A DNA stretch of 6,669 nucleotides, taken from the NCBI GenBank assembly GCA_014380105.1, contig JACMKL010000219.1, forward strand, positions 1 through 6,669, in the 5' to 3' direction. The position numbers were made by a program, and so were the translations under genes. Within the stretch, counting starts at the first letter, position 1; each line of letters opens with the position of its first letter. The notes beneath the pieces were generated by a model. It saw only the letters and a program-made list of their open reading frames with translations, searched no databases and had not been told where the DNA came from. This stretch comes from Candidatus Melainabacteria bacterium. Lineage in GTDB: Bacteria; Cyanobacteriota; Vampirovibrionia; Obscuribacterales; Obscuribacteraceae. Positions 1-4,906 of this stretch are shown here, one piece after another.

Positions 1-1365
1 GACGGCAAAGAATTGTATGTTCAAATTTCGGCGAATAGCTCACAATGGGAATCGCGTTTGTATGTTGCTGTCGCTACTGAAATTTTTGAACTTGGTATCA
101 CAAAATGTTTAATCGGAACTAGAGGACTATTTGGAGAAGGCTGGGACAGCCAATCATTAAATACGCTCATCGATTTGACGACGACAACCTCACCTGTTTC
201 AGTAAAGCAACTTCGAGGACGCTCGATTCGTATTCATACAAAAGATCCCCTCGGTGGTCGCAAAGTTGCAAACAACTGGGACGTCATTTGCATCGCTCCG
301 TCTCTGGAAAAAGGTCTCAATGATTATCATCGCTTTGTCAGAAAGCATGATGGATTTTATGGAATTGCCGACGACGGACAAATCGAATGTGGCGTTGGGC
401 ATGTTCATCCATCGTTCTCAGAACTTACTCCTGCCGAGGTTTTTGCCTCCGCCATCGACCTCAATAACGAGATGCTTAAGCGTGCGTTAGTGAGAGACCA
501 AATTTATGATCTGTGGAAAGTTGGACAGCCTTATCACAACCGTACTTTAGGTTGCGTTGAAGTTTCATCATTGCGAAAACTCAATTTAACGCCTGCGTAT
601 TTGCGCAGAAATATCGGCTATAAAGAACACGCCAAAGAAATGCGCGCCGCCCTTGGTGGCATTTACGCAGAACATGCGGCAATCGGTAGCATTACGGCTC
701 TCGCTGTGGGCGCCGGATCGGCTTTCTTTGGAATGCCTATATTGCTTGCTGCCTTACCTTTCGTTGCCTCCGCGCTCGTCGCATTCAAGCGTCATAGCTT
801 CTTATTCACTCGCTTCCAGGAGCAAGTTTGCGAACCGGGCACTGTCGAAGCTTCTTTGTCCGATATGGCAATTTCCCTGCTCGCATCGTTAAAGCGAGTG
901 CGTCAATTACCGAATCACATAAAGCGCGACAGCATTAAAATCTCGCAGCGCTCTGACGGCAGCTACCGAGTCTTTCTAGATGACGTTGAAGTTGCTCACT
1001 CAAAGATTTTCACCACTGCCTTCAAAGAGATGATGTCGCCTGTTGGTAATCAACCCTATTTAATTCCGAAATATGAGTATGCTCTGCCGTATCCGGATGG
1101 AGATCGTCAATCGAAAGACGCTGTTAAGAGAAAACGTCTTTTCTTCAAATCCTATTTGAGGGGCTCTGCTCAACCCAGAATCGCAACCTATCACGTTGTT
1201 CCGAAGATTTTGGCACGTTCGCAAAAAGGGCGCGACGCCTTTCAAGAATGCTGGAATAAGTATGTAAGCCCTGGTTTCGTGCTAGAAACAGAAACCAAGC
1301 CGGAAATACTGCAAAAGTATTTTGGCATCGGTCCTAGTCTGGCAGAACGTCTGCTATGGGAATAA
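1..1365 (+). CDS. C-terminal part of a superfamily 2 helicase-like protein with a membrane-type hydrophobic segment (5' end outside window)
   Basis: The frame is open from base 1, so the N-terminal RecA-like domain (Walker A, DEAD/DEAH box) lies before the window. Numbering from the TTG at 13, residues 35-45 (GTRGLFGEGWD) match SF2 helicase motif V. Residues 66-73 (QLRGRSIR) match motif VI with its arginine fingers. Together they mark the second RecA-like domain of an ATP-dependent nucleic-acid translocase. A conserved-looking block follows (WDVICIAP at 89-96, GVGHVHP at 127-133). Residues about 222-258 are strongly hydrophobic and Gly/Ala-rich, enough for two short membrane helices or a buried hairpin. 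The last 190 residues match no domain I can name. From memory, similar motif V/VI blocks with this extension occur in large bacterial 'DEAD/DEAH box helicase family' proteins of unknown role. Its stop overlaps the start of the next gene, which implies co-transcription. The helicase assignment is secure; substrate and role are unknown. Confidence 0.85.
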   Translation, partial: DGKELYVQISANSSQWESRLYVAVATEIFELGITKCLIGTRGLFGEGWDSQSLNTLIDLTTTTSPVSVKQLRGRSIRIHTKDPLGGRKVANNWDVICIAPSLEKGLNDYHRFVRKHDGFYGIADDGQIECGVGHVHPSFSELTPAEVFASAIDLNNEMLKRALVRDQIYDLWKVGQPYHNRTLGCVEVSSLRKLNLTPAYLRRNIGYKEHAKEMRAALGGIYAEHAAIGSITALAVGAGSAFFGMPILLAALPFVASALVAFKRHSFLFTRFQEQVCEPGTVEASLSDMAISLLASLKRVRQLPNHIKRDSIKISQRSDGSYRVFLDDVEVAHSKIFTTAFKEMMSPVGNQPYLIPKYEYALPYPDGDRQSKDAVKRKRLFFKSYLRGSAQPRIATYHVVPKILARSQKGRDAFQECWNKYVSPGFVLETETKPEILQKYFGIGPSLAERLLWE

Positions 1366-2423
1366 TGAAAATGCAAGTTTCTCGCCTGCTTGTTGCAGTG
1401 TTGCTATCCGGCAGTCTCTTTGTAGGCTCGGATGCCTTTGCCAAAGATTCTTTTAAATCTGCAAAAGAGCGTGGTGCTTATTTATTTGCTAAAGGCGATA
1501 TGGATGGTGCTATTGAGGCTTTCGAGGCTGCATGTGTCATTAAGCCCGATTCTTACGAAGTGCACCTGAATCTGGTCAATTTGTTCTACAAGAAGGGCAA
1601 GATTGAGCGCGCTATTTCCGAATGCAGAACACTCTTAAAATTAAAACCGAAAAGCAAAGACGCTCATATAATGATGGCGAATCTGATGCGCACGTCTGGT
1701 CAATATAAAGCAGCAATCGAAGAATTTCAGAAAGCAATTGAAATAGGCGCTCATGACCGACCACTCTATTCTGCAATTGGTTTTTCATATTTACACGAAG
1801 GCGATTTGGAAAAAGCCGAAGAATATTTGAAGAAAGCAGCCACTGATAAAGAGCCTTCTATGGATGCTTTAATCGGGTTGGCAATTCTCGATTATCGAAA
1901 GAAAAATTATGAGAGTGCGTTGAGTAGTTTGGACAAAATATTGGTGCGAAAATCAGACTCAACTGAGGCACGCAAATTGAAGGGCGAAGTTTTGATTGAG
2001 CTTGGTCGTGTCGATGAGGCGATAATCGAACTCGAACAAGTTATCGCGATGAATCCCGGTTTTAGAGCTGCCTATATGACTCTATCGAACGCTTATTTTC
2101 AAAAGAAAGACCTTACCAAAGCCGAAGCAATTTTGCGCAGATCTCTTCTTTTGAAAAAAACAGATCCAGATTCGCATTATGCTCTTGGTGTAATTTTGGA
2201 TCGCCAGGGTCGCTCTATTGAAGCAGCTGGTCAATTCGAAACAGGTGCCCAAGCCGATTCAAATGCTGCCTCCGCTGCCAGAATGAGAGAGCATGCAGTA
2301 GAATTACGCGCCCAATCTATTAGCAATGTTGATGCAAAGCAATATTCTTCCCTTCTAAATTTGGGAGGCACTCCAAACTCTGAAACAGTCTTTGGACTTA
2401 AATTTGAAAATTTGATCAAATGA
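1365..2423 (+). CDS. Exported TPR-repeat protein
   Basis: This is a probable scaffold or protein-interaction protein acting outside the cytoplasm. The N-terminus (MKMQVSRLL, then a hydrophobic run ending SDAFA before KDSF) is a typical Sec signal peptide with an AFA cleavage site. About eight consecutive 34-residue TPR units fill most of the mature protein, from roughly residue 33 to 300. The usual small residue and Y/F/L spacing is visible, for example GDMDGAIEAFEAA, GKIERAISE, GQYKAAIEEFQKAIEI, GDLEKAEEYLKKA and GRVDEAIIELEQVI. The final 50 residues are not TPR-like. I chose ATG 1365 because it overlaps the helicase stop as TAATG, a common translational-coupling arrangement. ATG 1356 and ATG 1371 are in frame, and 1371 has the best-spaced SD-like GGGA (1358-1361, 9 nt). 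The partner is unknown. TPR repeats show the fold, not the function. An OmpH-like gene follows after 35 bp, suggesting a shared envelope role. Confidence 0.9.
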   Translation: MKMQVSRLLVAVLLSGSLFVGSDAFAKDSFKSAKERGAYLFAKGDMDGAIEAFEAACVIKPDSYEVHLNLVNLFYKKGKIERAISECRTLLKLKPKSKDAHIMMANLMRTSGQYKAAIEEFQKAIEIGAHDRPLYSAIGFSYLHEGDLEKAEEYLKKAATDKEPSMDALIGLAILDYRKKNYESALSSLDKILVRKSDSTEARKLKGEVLIELGRVDEAIIELEQVIAMNPGFRAAYMTLSNAYFQKKDLTKAEAILRRSLLLKKTDPDSHYALGVILDRQGRSIEAAGQFETGAQADSNAASAARMREHAVELRAQSISNVDAKQYSSLLNLGGTPNSETVFGLKFENLIK

Positions 2424-2458
2424 AAAACGCGACAGTCAGAAAGTAAGAGAAGAAAATT

Positions 2459-3040
2459 ATGTCATTAAGTTTTAAAAGATATTGGAAGCCACTGGCCGCA
2501 GCTATTCTGGCAGCATGTGCCACTTGCGCTGCTTATGCTGTTGGAGAAGTCTTAAAGCCGATAGAACCACAAACTGTCAAAATTGCTTACTTCAATTTTG
2601 GGAAAGTTCGTGCCGCACTACCTGAAGTGGCAAACGCAGAAGTTATACGAATGACGGCTGAAGCGCAGTTACGCAAAGACGTTGAGACCTGGAACAGCAA
2701 GTTGATAAAAATGCGCGAAGAGAAAAAGCCGCAGGCTGAAATAGATAGCACGAAAAACGACGCGCAGACAATCGTGCGAGCAAAACAAGAGGCATTAGCC
2801 CAATTGGTTGAATCGGCCTCACTATCCGTGCGGGTTCGAATCGCGAGTGCAGCCGAAGCGGTGGCACGCGATCAGAGTATCGATCTTGTCATTGATGGTC
2901 AGGGCATTTATTCCGGCGGACAAAAAGTGTTTGATCATGGTCGAGATATCACAGCGGCTGTTTTAGCGCGTGTGATTGCCGACACTGAATCGAAAGGCGG
3001 CGATGTACCAGCGAAGAAAGACGCTACTCCCGATAAGTAA
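2459..3040 (+). CDS. OmpH/Skp-family periplasmic chaperone-like protein
   Basis: Skp/OmpH proteins are trimeric periplasmic holdases that carry unfolded outer-membrane proteins to the Bam machinery. The 193-residue product starts with an export signal (positive SFKRYWK, then an Ala/Leu-rich core). The family's N-terminal strand is visible at 40-50 (VKIAYFNFGKV), followed by a helical, charged middle at about 58-118. The C-terminal block at 133-171 (EAVARDQSIDLVID, then DITAAVLARV) is the family's closing strand-helix pattern. The helical 'tentacle' looks of ordinary to short length. The tail (KGGDVPAKKDATPDK) is Lys/Asp-rich and probably disordered. Residues 17-20 read LAAC, a possible lipobox, so the protein could be a lipoprotein anchored at Cys20 rather than cleaved after AYA27. 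A purine-rich AGAGAAG (2446-2452) provides a modest ribosome site 6 nt before the ATG. It is the last gene of the + strand cluster and is followed by a strong hairpin. Confidence 0.8.
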   Translation: MSLSFKRYWKPLAAAILAACATCAAYAVGEVLKPIEPQTVKIAYFNFGKVRAALPEVANAEVIRMTAEAQLRKDVETWNSKLIKMREEKKPQAEIDSTKNDAQTIVRAKQEALAQLVESASLSVRVRIASAAEAVARDQSIDLVIDGQGIYSGGQKVFDHGRDITAAVLARVIADTESKGGDVPAKKDATPDK

Positions 3041-3042
3041 AC

Positions 3043-3089
3043 AAAAAAAACTGCCCACAGACCTGAGTCTTTTGAGCAGCCTTATTTTT
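3043..3089. terminator. Bidirectional intrinsic terminator between convergent genes
   Basis: CTGCCCA (3051-3057) pairs with TGAGCAG (3073-3079), 7 bp including one G-T wobble. Inside it AGAC (3059-3062) pairs with GTCT (3067-3070) around a 4-nt CTGA loop. On the + strand the hairpin is followed by CCTTATTTTT (3080-3089). On the minus strand it is followed by eight T (A8 at 3043-3050). It sits exactly between the OmpH-like stop and the end of the minus-strand small gene, so it can serve both. The minus-strand direction looks stronger because its T-run is uninterrupted. Confidence 0.8.
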
Positions 3090-3100
3090 GAATGCTTAGA

Positions 3101-3325
3101 TTAGTCTTTCAGGTGTGATCTTAAAAGAACGGCTGAGAGAAGTTCAAAAGCTGATTCATCGAAAGTATTGTCGCGAAGCGCTGCTTCGAGGAAAGTTTTT
3201 TCGTCAGCTGATACATGACCGTCAGCCATAATTAGCTCACGAATTACCTTCGCTTCGTACTTGGAAATTTTGCCATCATCTTCGAGTACTTGCTTCAACG
3301 CTTCTTGCAAATTAAGTCCAGCCAC
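3101..3325 (-). CDS. Small TerB/EF-hand-like acidic protein
   Basis: A 74-residue soluble, all-helical looking protein without signal peptide or membrane segment. It contains two similar motifs 18 residues apart: DGKISKYE (about residues 18-25) and DGHVSADE (36-43). Each is followed by a helix (AKVIRELIM, KTFLEAAL). The D-G-x-[I/V]-S-x-x-E pattern resembles the repeated turns of TerB-like (tellurite-resistance associated) domains and also degenerate EF-hand loops. Positions 1 and 3 of a true calcium loop are mostly not acidic, so I favour TerB-like. TerB domains average about twice this length, so this would be a half-size version. Start: an upstream in-frame GTG at 3334 overlaps the AGGAG ribosome site itself. 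GTG 3325 lies 8 nt after AGGAG and is the better start. It is transcribed divergently from the rhodanese and ends at the shared terminator. Function unknown; tellurite resistance should not be inferred from this. Confidence 0.7.
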   Translation of the reverse strand: MAGLNLQEALKQVLEDDGKISKYEAKVIRELIMADGHVSADEKTFLEAALRDNTFDESAFELLSAVLLRSHLKD

Positions 3326-3333
3326 TATCGACA

Positions 3334-3338
3334 CTCCT
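3334..3338 (-). promoter_or_regulatory. Ribosome binding site that sets the start of the small TerB-like gene
   Basis: The minus strand reads AGGAG at 3338-3334. The longest frame would begin with the GTG at 3334-3332, which overlaps this SD and cannot use it. GTG 3325-3323 is 8 nt downstream, the normal spacing, so the protein is likely 74 rather than 77 residues. Confidence 0.65.
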
Positions 3339-3362
3339 ATACCATTGACCTATGAATTTGAG

Positions 3363-3368
3363 ATTATA
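3363..3368 (-). promoter_or_regulatory. Consensus -10 box for the minus-strand small gene
   Basis: The minus strand reads a perfect TATAAT at 3368-3363. Transcription would begin near 3356 and leave a leader of about 30 nt before GTG 3325. No TTGACA-like -35 lies at the right distance because the corresponding bases are a C-run. An activator or weak -35 use would therefore be needed. Placement in the divergent gap supports it; the assignment is from sequence alone. Confidence 0.45.
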
Positions 3369-3384
3369 CTTAGATTTTCACACG

Positions 3385-3391
3385 AGGGGGG
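3385..3391 (+). promoter_or_regulatory. Purine-rich ribosome binding site for the rhodanese gene
   Basis: AGGGGGG (3385-3391) lies 6 nt before GTG 3398. A second AGGGA (3393-3397) directly abuts the start and is too close to act. This supports the GTG start. Confidence 0.55.
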
Positions 3392-3397
3392 AAGGGA

Positions 3398-3739
3398 GTG
3401 TCAGAACCAGCAACAAAGGTTGAAATCACTCCGGACGAATTAAAGCGTCGTATCGACGCCAGCGAGGCTCTTGTCTTGCTTGACATTCGCGAACCTCACG
3501 AACTAAAAATCTCCTCTTTGTCAGACATAGTTCATATACCCATGGGCGAATTTACTGATCGCCTGGAAGAACTAGAGCCTAAGAAATCTGCCGAAATTGT
3601 TGTCATTTGCCGAGCTGGTAATCGCAGCAGTGTGATTGCCGAATTTTTGAGAGAAAACGGTTTTGACCGCGTTTACAACCTGGTGGGAGGAATGAACCAT
3701 TGGGCAGAAACAGTCGATAAATCGATGAAAACCTACTAA
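3398..3739 (+). CDS. Single-domain rhodanese-like sulfurtransferase
   Basis: A cytoplasmic 113-residue protein of the usual size for a one-domain rhodanese (GlpE/PspE-like size). Such enzymes move sulfane sulfur from thiosulfate or a persulfide donor to a thiol acceptor through an active-site cysteine persulfide. The CH2A-type motif is visible (LLDIREPHE, 27-35), as is the substrate-site region HIPMGEF (46-52). The active loop is CRAGNRS (71-77), with Cys71 as the catalytic residue and the six-residue loop typical of sulfur-specific rhodaneses. The C-terminal GGMNHW (97-102) is the family's closing motif. There is no signal peptide. It starts with GTG after a purine-rich ribosome site. It is probably monocistronic: it is divergent from the TerB-like gene, and the next gene has its own promoter. 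The physiological acceptor cannot be read from the sequence. Confidence 0.92.
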   Translation: MSEPATKVEITPDELKRRIDASEALVLLDIREPHELKISSLSDIVHIPMGEFTDRLEELEPKKSAEIVVICRAGNRSSVIAEFLRENGFDRVYNLVGGMNHWAETVDKSMKTY

Positions 3740-3784
3740 AATCAGGCTTTTAGCCCGATCGAATGTTTCCTCCAAAATGTTATT

Positions 3785-3794
3785 CCGTTAACGG
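3785..3794. repeat. Perfect 10-bp palindrome in the intergenic region
   Basis: CCGTTAACGG reads the same on both strands. It lies about 40 bp upstream of the -35 box of the repeat-protein promoter, where an activator or repressor dimer could bind. A single 10-bp palindrome can also occur by chance. Confidence 0.3.
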
Positions 3795-3835
3795 CTTAAC
3801 CTGCCACTGAAAATGGGTCCAAAGCCTTCAATTGC

Positions 3836-3864
3836 TTGACATCTATTGTATAGAGGAATATTCT
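3836..3864 (+). promoter_or_regulatory. Sigma70-type promoter for the repeat-rich exported protein
   Basis: A perfect -35 TTGACA (3836-3841), a 17-bp spacer and a -10-like TATTCT (3859-3864, 4 of 6 consensus). Transcription would begin near 3871, giving a leader of about 25 nt before ATG 3896. The rest of the 3740-3895 gap holds only the palindrome at 3785 and a weak inverted repeat after the rhodanese stop. Confidence 0.65.
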
Positions 3865-3895
3865 GAACAAGTTCCACCTTGGCACATTTACTATT

Positions 3896-4816
3896 ATGAA
3901 AAATCGCCTTCCAGCGTTTGCCGCTTTACTATCAGCTTTGCTTTTTTCGACACCGGCAGTCCTTGCTCAACAAGGCTCCGACCAAGGTTTGCCATCCGGC
4001 AGTGCACCACAATTGCAGCCGATGCAGCCAACCATGGGCACTCAGGCAAATTACGCACCTGCTCAACCAGCAGCCGCGCCCGGTGCGCCCGGTCAATATG
4101 GTGCTCCGCAAGGTTATGCGTCTCCGTTGCAAACGCCTCAGGGCGGTGGCTATCCGCCTCAACAGCCGTATCAGGGACAGCAATACGCTCCGCCGCCCCA
4201 GCAGTACCAGGGGCAACAGCCGCAGTATCAAGGGCAACAGCCGCAATATCAAGGACAACAGCCGCCCCAATATCAGGGACAGGCGCAACAATTTCAGGGT
4301 CAACAAGGCTATCAAGTTCCGACCGACAGTTATGCACCTGGGCAAGTTCAGCAAGGTGGCGTAAGCGAGCAGACTGCCGGGCAGCCGACCCCATATCAAC
4401 AACAAGAACAAGCTATTCAACAATCGCAGATGCAAAATCAGCTCGACAAATATGCTCCTCCGCCAGAAGTTGGCAATGCAGCACCTGATAATTCTTACAA
4501 AAAAGGTCGCGCCTCCAAAGGCAATGGCATGAAAGGTGTTGTCGGTGGTGCCGGCAAAGTCCTCAGCCACGGAGCCAGGGTCGCAGCTCCATTGGCTGCT
4601 TCTTTTCTGATTACAACAGCCGCCTACAAAATGGCACAACCGCGCAACGGATACGGGAATGGTTATGGCGGTGGCGGATACGGAATGCCGATGGGTGGCT
4701 ATGGTATGCCAATGGGCGGTTATGGAATGCCCGGAATGGGCGGCATGGGAATGTATGGCATGCCAGGCATGGGCGTAGGAATGCCAATGGGCGGCTATCG
4801 AATGCCGGGTTGGTAG
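3896..4816 (+). CDS. Exported low-complexity Q/P/Y- and G/Y/M-rich repeat protein
   Basis: A 306-residue protein of no family I recognise. Residues 1-24 are a clear Sec signal peptide (MKNRLPAF, hydrophobic core, AVLA cleavage before QQG). Residues 25-190 are disordered-looking and made mostly of Gln, Pro, Tyr, Gly and Ala. At 103-136 lies a tandem 7-residue repeat of the form QYQGQQP. Residues 200-250 are basic then hydrophobic (KKGRASKGNG; VAAPLAASFLITTAAY at 229-244), possibly a membrane-contact segment. Residues 251-306 are a Gly/Tyr/Met/Pro tail with GYGMPMG repeats ending MPGW. I see no cysteine. This composition is known from surface, adhesive or phase-separating proteins, but that role is inference here. 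The gene has its own promoter but no recognisable ribosome site before the ATG. Several frames stay open here on both strands because CAG/CAA/GGN repeats lack stops; this frame has the signal peptide and coherent repeats. Confidence 0.85.
   Translation: MKNRLPAFAALLSALLFSTPAVLAQQGSDQGLPSGSAPQLQPMQPTMGTQANYAPAQPAAAPGAPGQYGAPQGYASPLQTPQGGGYPPQQPYQGQQYAPPPQQYQGQQPQYQGQQPQYQGQQPPQYQGQAQQFQGQQGYQVPTDSYAPGQVQQGGVSEQTAGQPTPYQQQEQAIQQSQMQNQLDKYAPPPEVGNAAPDNSYKKGRASKGNGMKGVVGGAGKVLSHGARVAAPLAASFLITTAAYKMAQPRNGYGNGYGGGGYGMPMGGYGMPMGGYGMPGMGGMGMYGMPGMGVGMPMGGYRMPGW
4202..4306 (+). repeat. In-frame 21-bp tandem repeats encoding QYQGQQP
   Basis: Three full 21-bp units (4202-4222, 4223-4243, 4244-4264) encode identical heptapeptides. 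A CCC insertion and two decayed copies follow (QYQGQAQ from 4268; QFQGQQ 4289-4306). The units differ mainly at third codon positions (TAC/TAT, CAG/CAA, GGG/GGA), so the peptide rather than the DNA seems to be kept. Confidence 0.85.
4676..4741 (+). repeat. In-frame repeats encoding GYGMPMG
   Basis: Two 21-bp units (4676-4696, 4697-4717) encode GYGMPMG, and a 24-bp variant (4718-4741) encodes GYGMPGMG. Looser GMG/GMP copies continue to about 4813. Synonymous differences (TAC/TAT, GGA/GGT, CCG/CCA) again point to selection on the peptide. Confidence 0.8.
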
Positions 4817-4842
4817 TGTCGTAAATTCGTTTAACCTGGACG

Positions 4843-4889
4843 AAGATCTACCCTTGCCTTGGGTATGTCCTTACTATGGATTAGATCTT
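4843..4889. repeat. 8-bp inverted repeat upstream of the DUF2252 gene
   Basis: AAGATCTA (4843-4850) and TAGATCTT (4882-4889) are perfect inverted copies. A shorter TACCC/GGGTA pair (4849-4853, 4861-4865) overlaps the left arm. Each arm contains the palindrome AGATCT, so this could equally be two copies of one short site. It lies just before the ribosome site at 4895. There is no T-run suitable for a terminator. Confidence 0.35.
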
Positions 4890-4894
4890 TGTTT

Positions 4895-4899
4895 GGGAG
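4895..4899 (+). promoter_or_regulatory. Ribosome binding site suggesting a TTG start for the DUF2252 gene
   Basis: GGGAG (4895-4899) lies 7 nt before the in-frame TTG at 4907. The alternative in-frame starts, TTG 4859 and ATG 4865, have no such sequence upstream. The 16 residues they would add do not resemble the rest of the family as I remember it. Confidence 0.5.
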
Positions 4900-4906
4900 T
4901 CGCACC

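Noticed and set aside
1..1365. Part of a named defence system (for example a restriction or DISARM-type helicase)
   Set aside because: Motifs V and VI alone do not assign a system. No nuclease, methylase or other defence partner is visible; the neighbours are envelope-type proteins.
3101..3325. Tellurite resistance gene call for the small protein
   Set aside because: Only a short motif resemblance to TerB is visible, at half the usual domain length and without other ter genes nearby.
3736..3760. Possible terminator after the rhodanese gene (GGCT-TTT-AGCC, or CTAAAA...TTTTAG)
   Set aside because: The two pairings exclude each other, the stems are only 4-6 bp, and no T-run follows on the + strand. 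On the minus strand there is no gene to terminate.
4202..4306. CRISPR-like or mobile repeat array
   Set aside because: The 21-bp units are contiguous, in frame and codon-periodic with no spacers, so they are protein-coding tandem repeats.
3832..4639. Long alternative open frames overlapping the repeat protein (218 and 148 residues on +, 166 and 235 on -)
   Set aside because: They arise because CAG/CAA/CCG/GGN repeats lack stop codons in several frames. Their products are Ser/Arg/Thr or Leu/Arg-rich with no signal peptide or family pattern. The 3896 frame explains the region.
4826..4844. Hairpin TTCGT...ACGAA after the repeat-protein stop
   Set aside because: A 5-bp AT-rich stem with a 9-nt loop and no following T-run; too weak to call a terminator.
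4859..4906. Longer DUF2252 start at TTG 4859 or ATG 4865
   Set aside because: No ribosome site upstream, and the added residues look unrelated to the family. It was kept only as an alternative because the ATG itself cannot be excluded.
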